A stretch of DNA of 64,000 bases from Streptomyces sp. MJM8645 (GCF_001625365.1 NZ_LJJF01000001.1:3294501-3358500); one strand, 5' to 3'; numbered from the stretch's first letter, positions 23,654 through 32,750 are shown. Numbers and translations: made by a program. The notes: a model not told the origin generated them from the letters alone.

Positions 23654-26600
23654 ATGGTTGACATCGGGGCGTCCGGGCTGCGGTTCGGACTGCTGGGGCC
23701 ACTGCGCGCCTGGCACGGGGAACGGGAGATCGAACTGGGCCGGCCGCAGCAGCGGGCCGTCCTGGCGGTGCTGCTGAGCGCCGCCGGACGGACGGTGGCG
23801 ACGCCGGTGCTGGTGGAGGGGGTGTGGGGCGGGGCCGCGCCCGCCGACCCCCGCAAGGCCGTCCAGTTGGCCGTCTCCCGGCTGCGGTCGGCCTTCAAGC
23901 CGTACACCGGGCCGGATCCGCAGCGGATGCCGCTGGTGCGCGTCGGCGACGGCTACGCGCTGCGGGTGCCCGACGCGGAGGTGGACGCGGCCCGCTGGGA
24001 GGAACTGCTGGCCACGGCCGGACGGCTGCGCGACGAGCAGGCCCCGCCGCAGGAGGTCCGGGAGGTCCTGCTGGCCGCGCAGCGGCTGTGGGTCGGCGAA
24101 CCGCTGGCCGGGCTGCCCGGGCCGCACGCCGAGGCCGTCCGCTCCCGCCTCGCCGAACAGCGACTTCACGCCAAGGAGACGCGGCTGGAGCTGGACGCGG
24201 AGATCGGCGACCACACCGGCCTGACGGCCGAGGCCGCCGCCCTCGCCCTGGAACACCCCGAACGGCCCCGGCTGACCGCCGTCCTGATGCGCGCCCTCTA
24301 CCAGGCGGGCCGCAAGGCCGAGGCGCTCGCCGTGTACGAGGACGCCCGCCGATGGCTGCCGCCCGGCGGGGACGGGCCCACCCGGCACCAGGACACCCGC
24401 CGGCCGCCGACGGCCGCCGCCGCGCCGACGGCCGAGGACGGCCCCGCCGCACTGCACCTGCGGATCCTGCGCGAGGACCCGTCCCTGCTGCCCGCCCCCG
24501 CCGCCTCCGCCTCCGCCCGCGCCGAACCCGCCCCCGCCTGGCAGCCGCCCGACCAACTGCCCGACGGCCTGGCCGACTTCACCGGCCGCACCGACGAGGT
24601 CGAGACCCTGGTGGACCACCTCGCCGGGGCCGGCGGGCGAGCCGTCGTGGTCTCCGCCCTCGACGGCATGGGCGGGGTCGGCAAGACCACGCTCGCCGTG
24701 CACGTCGCCCGACAGGCCCACGGACGCTTCCCCGACGGGCGGCTCTTCGCCGACCTGCGCGGCGCCGACCACACCCCGCTGGACCCGGGCGCGGTGCTCG
24801 CCGGCTTCCTGCGCGCCCTCGGCGTGGCCGCCGCCGAGATCCCGCTCGACACCGGGGAGCGCTCCGCCCTCTACCGCTCGGCACTGGCCGGGCGGCGGGT
24901 CCTCGTCGTCCTCGACAACGCCGCCACCCTCGGCCAGGTCGAACCACTCCTGCCCGGCTCGTCCGGCTGCGCCGTCCTCGTCACCAGCCGCGTCCGACTG
25001 GCCGGCCTCGCCGGGGCGCACCAGATGCGCCTGGACACCCTGCCGCCCGCCGAGGCACTGGAACTGCTGACCCGGATCATCGGCGCCGACCGCGTCGACG
25101 CCGAACCCGGGGCCGCCGAGGAGATCGTGCGAGCCTGCGGACTGCTGCCGCTCGCCGTGCGCATCGTCGCCTCCCGACTCGCCGCCGACCCCGCGCTCAC
25201 CCTGGCCGCGCTCGCCGACGGACTGCGCCGGGAACACCGACTGGCCGAACTCAGCGACGGCGAACGGACGGTGGAAGCCACCTTCGCCCTCTCCTACCAC
25301 CGCCTCGACACCGAACTCGCCCGCGCCTTCCGCCTGCTGTCCCTGCCCGACGCCCCCGACGTCCCGCTGCCCTGCGCGGCCGCGCTGCTCGGCCGCACCG
25401 AAACCGAGACCGACGAACTCCTCGAAGCACTCGTCGACCTCAACCTGCTGCACTCCCCCCGCTTCGGCCGCTACGGCTTCCACGACCTGGTCCGCGACTA
25501 CGCCCGCGGCCGGCTCGCCACCGAGGAACCCGCCACCGAACGCACCGCCGCCGCCGACCGGCTGGTCGACTACTGCCTGGCCACCGCCCGCAACGCCGAC
25601 CGCGCCGCCCGCAAGGCCGACCCGGTCGAACTCAGCCTGCTCGACGCGCCCGTCCGCTCCCCCGGGAAGACGATCACGGACGGGCCCGCCGCCGTCCGCT
25701 GGATGCGCGAACAGGCCGGCGTGCACGCCGCCGCCATCGCCCTGAGCTGCGCCGACCCGGCGCTGCCGCTCGACCGCGCGGCCGAACTCGCCGACCGGAT
25801 GGGCTCCGTACTCGCCGAACGCACCCAGACCAGCGACATCGCCGACCTCTCCGACCGCATCGCCCGCGAGGCCGCCGCCCGCGGCGACCACGGCCCGCTC
25901 GCCCTCGCCCGCTACGTGCGCGGCGGCATGCTCTGGCACATCAACCGCTACGCCGAGTCCGAACAGGACATCCACCAGGCCGTCGCACTCTGCCAGGACG
26001 ACGACGGCGGCAACGGGGGCAGCGGCGACGGCCCGAAGGTCCGCGTCCTCGCCAAGGCCCTGCTCACCCTCGGCGGCAACGCCCGCGTCCACGGCCGCTA
26101 CGCCGACGCCGCCCGACACGCCGGCCGCGCCGCCGACCTGTTCCGCCGCCTCGGCGCCGAACGCTCCGAGGGCAGCGCCCTAGGCGAGTTCGCGTTCAGC
26201 TGCGCCCAGACCGGCCGGCTGGCCGAGGCCCGGGACGCCGCCGAGCGCGGCGCCCGCCTGATGAGCGGCTCCGGCCCGGTGTCCGCCGCCACCGGCCGCT
26301 ACTACCTGGCCAGGGTCCTGCGGCTGTGCGGCGACCCGGAGGCGGCACTCGCCCACGCGGTCGGCGCCCGCGACGAGTTCGCCGCCCTCCAGGTGACGGT
26401 GTTCGCGGCGGCGGCGGGCGACCTCGCCGCCCGGATCCACGCCGAGGCCGAGCGCTGGCTGCTCGCCGCCGACGCCGCCGAGGCGGCGCTGCCGCTCGCC
26501 CGCCGCACCAGCGCCGCCCTGGAGGCCGCACTGCTGCACACCCTGGGCACCGCGCTCACCGGCCTCGGCCGCCCCCGCCAGGCCCGCGCCTGCCTGGCGG

Positions 26601-26686
26601 ACGCGCTGGAGGTGTACGAGCGGCTCGGACTCGCCAAGGACGCCGAGCAGACCAGGGCCCTGCTGGACGGCCTGCCGCAGCCCTAA
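23654..26686 (+). CDS. Large AfsR-type SARP regulator (SARP-NB-ARC-TPR)
   Basis: 1010 residues. Winged-helix (RFGLLGPLRAWHGEREIELG..., about 8-100) and BTAD (to about 250), then a linker rich in Ala/Pro. NB-ARC at about 310-620 with intact Walker A GMGGVGKTTLAVHV, Walker B RRVLVVLDNAATL, and GLPLA-like GLLPLAVRIVASRLA. C-terminal TPRs from about 700 on (ALLTLGGNARVHGRYADAAR, LHTLGTALTGLGRPRQARAC). An AfsR-like STAND ATPase that probably activates nearby or secondary-metabolic genes on ATP binding. ATG 23654 has GGGGACGGGA upstream. The secreted lectin/CAP/CHAP genes follow. Confidence 0.9.
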   Translation: MVDIGASGLRFGLLGPLRAWHGEREIELGRPQQRAVLAVLLSAAGRTVATPVLVEGVWGGAAPADPRKAVQLAVSRLRSAFKPYTGPDPQRMPLVRVGDGYALRVPDAEVDAARWEELLATAGRLRDEQAPPQEVREVLLAAQRLWVGEPLAGLPGPHAEAVRSRLAEQRLHAKETRLELDAEIGDHTGLTAEAAALALEHPERPRLTAVLMRALYQAGRKAEALAVYEDARRWLPPGGDGPTRHQDTRRPPTAAAAPTAEDGPAALHLRILREDPSLLPAPAASASARAEPAPAWQPPDQLPDGLADFTGRTDEVETLVDHLAGAGGRAVVVSALDGMGGVGKTTLAVHVARQAHGRFPDGRLFADLRGADHTPLDPGAVLAGFLRALGVAAAEIPLDTGERSALYRSALAGRRVLVVLDNAATLGQVEPLLPGSSGCAVLVTSRVRLAGLAGAHQMRLDTLPPAEALELLTRIIGADRVDAEPGAAEEIVRACGLLPLAVRIVASRLAADPALTLAALADGLRREHRLAELSDGERTVEATFALSYHRLDTELARAFRLLSLPDAPDVPLPCAAALLGRTETETDELLEALVDLNLLHSPRFGRYGFHDLVRDYARGRLATEEPATERTAAADRLVDYCLATARNADRAARKADPVELSLLDAPVRSPGKTITDGPAAVRWMREQAGVHAAAIALSCADPALPLDRAAELADRMGSVLAERTQTSDIADLSDRIAREAAARGDHGPLALARYVRGGMLWHINRYAESEQDIHQAVALCQDDDGGNGGSGDGPKVRVLAKALLTLGGNARVHGRYADAARHAGRAADLFRRLGAERSEGSALGEFAFSCAQTGRLAEARDAAERGARLMSGSGPVSAATGRYYLARVLRLCGDPEAALAHAVGARDEFAALQVTVFAAAAGDLAARIHAEAERWLLAADAAEAALPLARRTSAALEAALLHTLGTALTGLGRPRQARACLADALEVYERLGLAKDAEQTRALLDGLPQP

Positions 26687-26818
26687 AGCGTGTCCCCGAC
26701 GGCCCTCCACCCCTTGTTGATCACTTGTCTACCGCGGTCCACGATCTTCTCTCTCGTCAGGTCGCGGACCGCACCAGTGCGGAGCCGGGGCCACTCCCAC
26801 CGAAGATAGGCGCCACGC

Positions 26819-27718
26819 ATGCCCACGCTCCCGCAGAACGGCCAGACCTGGACCCTCAAGTCCGCGAACGGAACGGTCGCCGACGTGCGCTCCAGCCAGA
26901 GCAGCCCGGGCACCCCGGTCCAGTCCTGGGGCCCCAACGGCACCACCGCCCAGGGCTGGGTCTTCTGGGCCAAGGACGGCGGCAGCTGGCTCCTGGAGAC
27001 CCAGCTCACCAACGGCAAGCACGCCCCCGGCCAGGCCGTCGTCATCGACTACAACTACTCCACCGGCCAGACCTGGCTGTTCAACGAGCACGGGCAGCCC
27101 AACCAGCGCTGGGTGCTGGACGTCATCGACAACGACTGGTTCCGGGTCCGGACCGCCCGCGGCGACGAGGGCCAGCTGTTCCTCACCGCGGCCGCCCCCG
27201 GCGCCCCGCTCACCCTCACCAAGCAGGACGACAACAACCCGGCGCAGCGCTGGCAGCTCATCCCGGCCGGCGGCCAGAACGGCGGCGCCGGCGGCCAGCA
27301 GCAGCCGCAGCCCCAGCCGCAGCCCCAGCCCGGCGGCGACTTCCGCACCGAGATGCTGGCCTCCGTCAACACCGAGCGCGGCCGGGCCGGCCTCCAGCCG
27401 CTGCGGCTCGACGACCGCCTGAGCGCCGCCGCCCAGCGGCACGCCAACGACATGGCGTCCCACGACCTCACCCAGCACGACGGCACCGACGGCAGCAACC
27501 CGTGGGACCGCATCCACGCCGCCGGCTTCCAGTTCCGCTCGGCCGCCGAGAACGTCACCCCGGGCAACAGCGTGGCGGAGGCCATGCAGATGTGGATGAA
27601 CAGCCCGCACCACCGCGACAACATCCTGGGCCGCGACTTCACCTCCATCGGCATCGGCTACACCCCCCGCCAGCGCGGCAACTGGGGCCGCTACGTCCAG
27701 ACCTTCGCCCAGGCCTGA
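26819..27718 (+). CDS. RICIN-like beta-trefoil + CAP domain protein without signal peptide
   Basis: 299 residues. Residues 1-155 form a beta-trefoil lectin-like domain (QTWTLKSANGTVADVRSS, TWLFNEHGQPNQRWVL, NPAQRWQLIP). Then comes a linker with QPQPQPQPQPGG. Residues about 170-299 are a CAP/SCP domain (LASVNTERGRAGLQPLRLDD, AAQRHANDMASHDL, FRSAAENV, MNSPHHRDNILGRDF, IGIGYT). CAP proteins of this type are normally secreted, yet the protein starts directly with the trefoil, and there is no upstream in-frame signal peptide. An unconventional export route or misplaced start must be considered. Confidence 0.87.
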   Translation: MPTLPQNGQTWTLKSANGTVADVRSSQSSPGTPVQSWGPNGTTAQGWVFWAKDGGSWLLETQLTNGKHAPGQAVVIDYNYSTGQTWLFNEHGQPNQRWVLDVIDNDWFRVRTARGDEGQLFLTAAAPGAPLTLTKQDDNNPAQRWQLIPAGGQNGGAGGQQQPQPQPQPQPGGDFRTEMLASVNTERGRAGLQPLRLDDRLSAAAQRHANDMASHDLTQHDGTDGSNPWDRIHAAGFQFRSAAENVTPGNSVAEAMQMWMNSPHHRDNILGRDFTSIGIGYTPRQRGNWGRYVQTFAQA

Positions 27719-27763
27719 CCTCCCCGTCCCCCCAGCAGCCACAGCAAGCAAGGAGCCACCCTC

Positions 27764-28621
27764 ATGTCCTCGAACGCGGCGGACCTGATCCGCGTCGCCC
27801 GAGACGAGGTCGGATACCAGGAGGGCCGCAGCGGCTCGCACTGGAACAACATCCAGAAGTACTCCCCGGCCGTCCCCGGCCTGGAGTGGTCCCAGGGCGA
27901 GGCCTGGTGCGCGACCTTCGTCGCCTGGTGCGCCCGGCAGTCCGGCAACGCCGGGCTGTTCCCGGTGACGGCCTCCTGCGCCGAGGGCGTCGCCTGGTTC
28001 AGGGACCGCGACCGCTTCACCGACTACCCGGTGATCGGCGGCCAGGTGTTCTACGGCCCCGGCGGCGGCAGCCACACCGGCATCTGCGTCGCCTACACCA
28101 GCTCCACCATCACCACCGTCGAGGGCAACACCAACGACGACGGCAGCTCCGAGGGCGACGGCGTCTACCTCAAGACCCGCGACCGCAAGTCGAGTTGGGT
28201 GTACGGGTACGGCGTCCCGGACTTCGCCGACGGCGTCATCCTCGCCGACCCGCAGTGGCGGGACCGCCAGGGGGCGGTCTACTTCGGGCAGGAGGCCTCC
28301 GCCGCCGACCAGCCGAACGGCGGCGCCCGGCCCCAGGCCGACAGCGGCGGGGACGGGGGCGGGAGCGAGGGCGGCTACGAGCCCTTCCCCGGCGCCGACT
28401 TCTTCCAGGACGGCCAGAAGAGCGACGTCATCACCCGGATGGGAGAGCGCCTGGTCGCCGAGGGCTGCTCCGCCTACGCCGAGGGCCCCGGCCCCGAGTG
28501 GTCCGGGGCGGACCTCGAATCCTTCCGCAACTGGCAGCACAAGCTGGGCGACTCCGGCAGTGACGCCGACGGAATCCCCGGCCCCAAGCAGTGGGACGCC
28601 CTCCAGGTCCCGCGCGGCTGA
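27764..28621 (+). CDS. CHAP-type amidase/endopeptidase with C-terminal peptidoglycan-binding-like domain
   Basis: 285 residues. N-terminal CHAP-like fold: ARDEVGYQEGRSGSHWNNIQ, WCATFVAWCARQ (candidate catalytic Cys), GGSHTGICVAYTSS (His), VEGNTND. An acidic Gly-rich linker follows. The C-terminal domain (about 205-285: GADFFQDGQKSDVITRMGER, FRNWQHKLGDSGSDADGIPG, QWDALQVP) is the phage-endolysin-type cell-wall-binding repeat common in actinophages. No signal peptide, as in phage lysins. Could lyse peptidoglycan. 45 bp after the CAP gene and likely co-transcribed. Confidence 0.85.
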   Translation: MSSNAADLIRVARDEVGYQEGRSGSHWNNIQKYSPAVPGLEWSQGEAWCATFVAWCARQSGNAGLFPVTASCAEGVAWFRDRDRFTDYPVIGGQVFYGPGGGSHTGICVAYTSSTITTVEGNTNDDGSSEGDGVYLKTRDRKSSWVYGYGVPDFADGVILADPQWRDRQGAVYFGQEASAADQPNGGARPQADSGGDGGGSEGGYEPFPGADFFQDGQKSDVITRMGERLVAEGCSAYAEGPGPEWSGADLESFRNWQHKLGDSGSDADGIPGPKQWDALQVPRG

Positions 28622-28630
28622 TGCCGCACC

Positions 28631-28675
28631 TCCACCACACCCGGATCCACCACACCCGGATCCACCACACCCAGA
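28631..28675. repeat. Three 15-bp tandem repeats before trefoil gene
   Basis: TCCACCACACCCGGA at 28631-28645 and 28646-28660, and TCCACCACACCCAGA at 28661-28675, just upstream of the GAAGGAG RBS of the next gene. In frame they would read (HHTRI)n, but the signal peptide starts at 28687. Confidence 0.85.
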
Positions 28676-28686
28676 AGGAGAACCCG

Positions 28687-29244
28687 ATGAAACCCGTCAC
28701 CCGTACCCGCAGGTTCCTCGCCGGGCTCGGCGCCGTCGCGGCCGTCGCGGGGGCGGCCGTGGTCACCGCCCCGGCCGCGCACGCCGCCGGCTGCGAGCTG
28801 GCGCCGAACCTGCAGACCGTCACCTCCGTCTACAACGGCGCCACCGGCGCCCTCGACCTGCCGGCCAACACGGAGGTCAACGGCCAGCGGATCGGCGTCT
28901 ACCAGGGCAACCAGAGCGCCGCGCAGACCTGGTCGTTCTGGGGCTACTGCGATGGCACCACCGCCATCTCGCACGGCTCGGCCGGCAAGGTCGTCGACCT
29001 CGACACCGGCTCGGGCGCCGTCCAGCTGTGGGACACCCCCGGCGGCTGGGACGGCCTCAACCGCCCGGCCGGCGACTGGCTGCCGGCCAACCAGAAGTGG
29101 ATCCGCACCGACGAGGACCGCGGCTGGTACCTGATCCGCAACGCCGCCACCGGCCAGTGCCTCAAGTCCAACGGCGTCGCCCAGCTCACCTCGGTGACGT
29201 CCTGCAACGGCAACGACCCGGCCCAGCGCTGGAAGATCGGCTGA
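28687..29244 (+). CDS. Secreted RICIN-like beta-trefoil protein
   Basis: 185 residues. Signal peptide 1-33 (MKPVTRTRRFLAGLGAVAAV ... AAHAA). The mature part is a trefoil-like lectin (VTSVYNGATGALDLPANTEV, AQTWSFWGYCDG, GKVVDLDTGSGAVQLW, WYLIRNAATGQCLKSNG, DPAQRWKIG) with four Cys that may form disulfides. Probably extracellular carbohydrate binding without a catalytic domain. ATG 28687 with GAAGGAG upstream. Third protein in the CAP/CHAP/lectin run and followed by terminators. Confidence 0.85.
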   Translation: MKPVTRTRRFLAGLGAVAAVAGAAVVTAPAAHAAGCELAPNLQTVTSVYNGATGALDLPANTEVNGQRIGVYQGNQSAAQTWSFWGYCDGTTAISHGSAGKVVDLDTGSGAVQLWDTPGGWDGLNRPAGDWLPANQKWIRTDEDRGWYLIRNAATGQCLKSNGVAQLTSVTSCNGNDPAQRWKIG

Positions 29245-29258
29245 CGGCTCGCCGAGAG

Positions 29259-29299
29259 GGGTCCGACGGTTCCCGCCGGGGGCGCGAACCGTCGGACCC
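29259..29299. terminator. Hairpin 1 in convergent spacer
   Basis: 14-bp perfect arms GGGTCCGACGGTTC / GAACCGTCGGACCC, 13-nt loop, 14 bp after the trefoil gene. The 315-bp spacer 29245-29559 holds this and two more hairpins and no gene. Confidence 0.8.
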
Positions 29300-29392
29300 G
29301 CCCCGTCCCCGGTCCGTTCGCCGGCCTCGGCGAGCGGACCGGTCCGCGCCCACCACCCTCCTCCCGAGCCACCCCTGGGCCGGCGGAGGGGT

Positions 29393-29429
29393 TCGTGGGC
29401 GAGCCGGTCCTCGACCTGCTCGCCCACGA
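29393..29429. terminator. Hairpin 2 in convergent spacer
   Basis: 11-bp arms TCGTGGGCGAG / CTCGCCCACGA with a 15-nt loop. Weaker than its neighbours. Confidence 0.55.
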
Positions 29430-29436
29430 GTGGGCC

Positions 29437-29478
29437 CCGTGACGCGCCGCCGAACCCCTCCCCGGCGGCGCGTCACGG
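29437..29478. terminator. Hairpin 3 in convergent spacer
   Basis: 15-bp perfect arms CCGTGACGCGCCGCC / GGCGGCGCGTCACGG, 12-nt loop. Well placed to terminate the TetR gene arriving from the right. Confidence 0.75.
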
Positions 29479-29559
29479 TCAGGCTTCCGCCGCCACCGTG
29501 CCGCGGGCGTCTCACGCTCCGGCACCCGCGCCGTCACCGCGCCACCGGCACCCGCGCCG

Positions 29560-30216
29560 TCACCGCACCGCGGGCACCCGGTGGATCCGCAGGAAGGCGT
29601 CGACACCGAGCGCCGAGATCCGGGCGAGCTCCTCGTCCGACACTGGCAGGGCGCCCCAGAACGAGCGCTCGGCGACGCCGTGGAAGGTCAGCAGCGTGAA
29701 CTGCTCGGCGGTCTGCGGGGCGTCGTCGACGGCCAGCAGGCCTCGGTCCGCGATCGCCTCGAACCGCTGCGCGAGGTCGCGCTGCGAGGCGATCGGGCCG
29801 GCCTCCAGCCACGCCTCCAGGACGTCGGCCGGGATGTTGGCGACCTCGGCGCGGATGGCCCGGCCGAGCGCGCCGCGATCCCCGGCCGAGAGGACGGCCC
29901 GGGCCCGTTCGACCGCGAAGTCGGTGAGGTCCTGGCGCAGGTCCACCACCCGGTCGAGGTACTTGTCCATCAACTCGCGTATGACCTCGGTCAGTTCGGC
30001 CGAGTCCTGGAGTGCGACGGAGAGGAAGAGGGTCTCCTTGTCGGCGAAGTGGTTGTAGACCGTGCGCTTGGACACCCCGGCCTCCGCCGCGATCGCGTCC
30101 ATGCTGGCCCGGACGTAGCCCTCGCGCCCGAACACCGCCGTCGCGGCCCGCGTGATCGCCTTGCGCTTCTCCGGCCGTCCCGCTCCGCCCGTCGCCGCCA
30201 CGGCGTCACTCCTCAT
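29560..30216 (-). CDS. TetR/AcrR-family regulator
   Basis: 218 residues. HTH at about 15-62 (KRKAITRAATAVFGREGYVR ... AGVSKRTVYNHFADKETLF), the canonical TetR recognition helix. The C-terminal domain resembles TetR_C_11/AcrR types (FEAIADRGLLAVDDAPQTAEQF). Divergent from the DUF6542-LCP operon over 280 bp. The spacer has an AT-richer stretch near 30285-30345 (CTACACCCGTGTAGAGG, an imperfect palindrome) that may be its operator. Effector unknown. Confidence 0.88.
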   Translation of the reverse strand: MRSDAVAATGGAGRPEKRKAITRAATAVFGREGYVRASMDAIAAEAGVSKRTVYNHFADKETLFLSVALQDSAELTEVIRELMDKYLDRVVDLRQDLTDFAVERARAVLSAGDRGALGRAIRAEVANIPADVLEAWLEAGPIASQRDLAQRFEAIADRGLLAVDDAPQTAEQFTLLTFHGVAERSFWGALPVSDEELARISALGVDAFLRIHRVPAVR

Positions 30217-30496
30217 CTACCGGGGCTCTCGAAAACTGCCCGGTGTAGTGTCTCCCGAGCCCGCCTGAGCCGGGTTGCCATCGAACAAGGGTGCTCTATG
30301 CTGCCTACAACCTCTACACCCGTGTAGAGGGAATTCAACAGCACGCCTGCCCCCGACCGGAAAACGGAAGCCGAGCGCGGGAACCGGCCGGCCGAACAGC
30401 AGCGTCCAGAAGTGGCAGCGCACAACGGCTCATCACACGAGGACCGGGCGCAGGCGCCACAGGGGCGCAGAGCACGGGAACACCGGGGGTGAGTGC

Positions 30497-31105
30497 GTGG
30501 CGGGGCGGCGAGGACGGACGTCCAACCAAGAGGCACGCGGGCGAACGCCCGGCCAGGAGACGCAGGCGCGGACGACCGACCAACGGACGACCGACCAACG
30601 GACGACCGGCCAGCGGACGACCGGCCGGCAGGCACCGGGGCGGACGACCGACCAGCGGACACCGGGGCGCACCTCCGACCAGGGAGCCCGCCGGCGGGCG
30701 AACAAGGCCCCCGCCCGCCCCCGCCCCTTCCCCGGCGGAGCGGCCCTGCCCGTGGCCCTGGCCGTGGGGCTGCCGGCGGCAGGCGCCGGGATCGACGAGC
30801 TCTCCGGCCCCGGCATGGGGACGGCCTTCCTGGTGGGCGCCGTGCTCGGCACCGGCCTGGCGGCCGCACTCAGCAGCCGCAACGGCTGGTGGTGGGTCCT
30901 CGCCGCCTCCCCGCTACTGGTCCTGGGGGTGACGGCCGGCGCGGAACTGCTGGCCAACGGCGACGCCTACCAGGGCAAGAACCTGGCCACCGGCTCCGCG
31001 AAGTGGGTGGTCCACGACTTTCCCGTGATGGCCGCGGCCGTCGCAACGGCCGCCCTGGTGATCGTGGTCCGGCTGGTCCGGGACCGGAGGAGGGACCATG
31101 GCTGA
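30497..31105 (+). CDS. DUF6542-type membrane protein with TTDQR-repeat N-terminus
   Basis: 202 residues from GTG 30497 (GGGGGTGAG upstream). The first 75 residues are a hydrophilic repeat region rich in Thr/Arg/Gln (TTDQRTTDQRTTGQRTTG). They are followed by four TM segments (ALPVALAVGLPAAGAGI, TAFLVGAVLGTGLAAAL, WWWVLAASPLLVLGVTAGAELL, VMAAAVATAALVIVVRLV), the DUF6542 layout. The 3' end overlaps the LCP start by 8 nt. Possibly helps wall-polymer attachment with its partner; inference. Confidence 0.75.
   Translation: MAGRRGRTSNQEARGRTPGQETQARTTDQRTTDQRTTGQRTTGRQAPGRTTDQRTPGRTSDQGARRRANKAPARPRPFPGGAALPVALAVGLPAAGAGIDELSGPGMGTAFLVGAVLGTGLAAALSSRNGWWWVLAASPLLVLGVTAGAELLANGDAYQGKNLATGSAKWVVHDFPVMAAAVATAALVIVVRLVRDRRRDHG
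30571..30657. repeat. 15-bp tandem repeat coding for TTDQR
   Basis: GACGACCGACCAACG at 30571-30585 and 30586-30600, with variants at 30601-30615, 30616-30630 and 30643-30657. In-frame 5-residue units in the N-terminal region of the DUF6542 protein. Likely length-variable between strains. Confidence 0.8.
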
Positions 31106-32750
31106 GAACCCGCAGACCCGGGACGGCGGCCGCACCGCCGCACCCCCGACCCGCCGCACCTCCCCCCTGCTGATCGCGGGCCGGACGCTGGCCTGCTCGG
31201 TCGCCCTGGCGGTGTTCGCCGCCAGCGGGGTGGTCTGGTACGAGGTGACGTCCCTCACCGACGGGATGACCACCTCCAACGCCATCGCCGAGACCAAGAA
31301 GAACGCGCCCAAGCACCTCGACAACTCGGTCAACATCCTGCTGATCGGCCTCGACAGCCGCAAGAACATGGACGGGACGGACCTGCCGCCGGAGTTCGTC
31401 CAGGACGAACTGCACGCCGGCCACAGCTCCGACATCGGCGGCTACAACACCAACTCCCTGATCCTGCTGCACATCCCCGCCGGCGGCGGCAAGGCGCAGG
31501 CCGTCTCCATCCCCCGTGACGACTACGTCATGACCTACACCGGGGACGGCAAGCAGGCCGGCATGCGCAAGATCAAGGAGGCCTACGGCGAGGCCAAGGA
31601 GAAGGCCACCCCGGCCCTCCAGGCGAAGGGACTCAAGGGCGCGGACCTGGAGAAGGCCGGCCGCGACGCCGGCCGGGCGGCCACCATCCAGACCGTGCAG
31701 AAGTTCCTCGACCAGCCCGTCGACCACATAGCCGAGGTCAACCTGATGGGCTTCTACGACATCGCCAAGGCCGTCGAGCCGATCGAGGTCTGCCTCACCC
31801 ACGACACCAAGGACCCGGCCATGGAGGGCCAGGGCTCCGGCGCCGACTTCCACAAGGGCATCAACAAGCTCAACGCCTCCCAGGCACTCTCCTTCGTCCG
31901 CCAGCGCCACAACCTGGACGGCCCGGACGGCAACAGCGGCGACTTCGCCCGCACCCACCGCCAGCAGGCCTTCATCTCCTCCGTCGTGCACAAGCTCAAG
32001 CAGGACGGCGTCATCAGCGACCTCGGCAAGCTGCAGCAGCTGTTCGGCGTGGTGCAGAAGGACCTGGTCATCGACAACGAGTGGAACGTCCTCGACTTCG
32101 CCCAGCAGGCCCCCAACCTCACCGGCGGCAACGTCGAGTTCAACACCCTGACCTTCGACGGCTTCGGCACCCGCAACGGCCAGGACGTCAACCTCGTCAC
32201 CCCCGCGAAGCTCCAGAAGGTCGTCAAGCAGATCTTCGGCTACGCCGACTCCGCCCCGGCCGCCCCCGACGCGGCGGGCGACACGCCCACCCCGGCGGCC
32301 TCCTCCGCGCCGGCCACGACCCCGCCGCCCACCACCAAGGCCGCCGCCCCCACCACCGTGGACGTCTTCAACGCCTCCACGGCCGCCGGGGTCTCCTCCA
32401 CCGCCGAGTCCAAGGCCCTGGTCGCGATGGGCTTCAAGGCGGGCAAGACCGGCAGCGCCGCCGCGAAGCCCAAGACCACCACCGTGGCCTACGGCAAGGG
32501 CGCCAAGGAGGCGGCCGACCAGATCGCCGCCCGCTACGGCGTCACCGCCACGGAGTCCGCGTCGGCCCCCGCCGACCGGGTGGTCGTCACCCTCGGCACC
32601 GGCTTCACCGGCGTTACCGACGACAAGACCGGCGCCGCAGCGCCGGGCGGCGGCGCGACCGGCTCCCCGTCCGACCCGGCGGCCAACCTGCCCGTGCAGG
32701 GCCCGTCGGTCGACGCCCAGAGCGACGGCGGCATCCCCTGCGTCTTTTGA
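31098..32750 (+). CDS. LytR-CpsA-Psr (LCP) family wall-polymer ligase with LytR_C domain
   Basis: 550 residues. Cytoplasmic N-terminus, one TM (LACSVALAVFAASGVVWYEV, about 32-52), then the extracellular LCP domain. It shows NILLIGLDSR (about 77-86), TNSLILLHI and AVSIPRDDYV with the conserved Arg/Asp residues that bind the polyprenyl-pyrophosphate donor, and LSFVRQRH. A Pro/Ala linker leads to a LytR_C domain (VDVFNASTAAGVSSTAESKA, about 415-500). LCP enzymes transfer glycopolymers to peptidoglycan or protein. Coupled to the DUF6542 gene by an 8-nt overlap. Confidence 0.92.
   Translation: MAENPQTRDGGRTAAPPTRRTSPLLIAGRTLACSVALAVFAASGVVWYEVTSLTDGMTTSNAIAETKKNAPKHLDNSVNILLIGLDSRKNMDGTDLPPEFVQDELHAGHSSDIGGYNTNSLILLHIPAGGGKAQAVSIPRDDYVMTYTGDGKQAGMRKIKEAYGEAKEKATPALQAKGLKGADLEKAGRDAGRAATIQTVQKFLDQPVDHIAEVNLMGFYDIAKAVEPIEVCLTHDTKDPAMEGQGSGADFHKGINKLNASQALSFVRQRHNLDGPDGNSGDFARTHRQQAFISSVVHKLKQDGVISDLGKLQQLFGVVQKDLVIDNEWNVLDFAQQAPNLTGGNVEFNTLTFDGFGTRNGQDVNLVTPAKLQKVVKQIFGYADSAPAAPDAAGDTPTPAASSAPATTPPPTTKAAAPTTVDVFNASTAAGVSSTAESKALVAMGFKAGKTGSAAAKPKTTTVAYGKGAKEAADQIAARYGVTATESASAPADRVVVTLGTGFTGVTDDKTGAAAPGGGATGSPSDPAANLPVQGPSVDAQSDGGIPCVF

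Noticed and set aside
23542..26119. Minus-strand extension of the short SARP frame to 1360 codons
   Set aside because: The part beyond 23542 is antisense to the large SARP and is Gly/Val-rich shadow sequence; the SARP domain starts at 23521.
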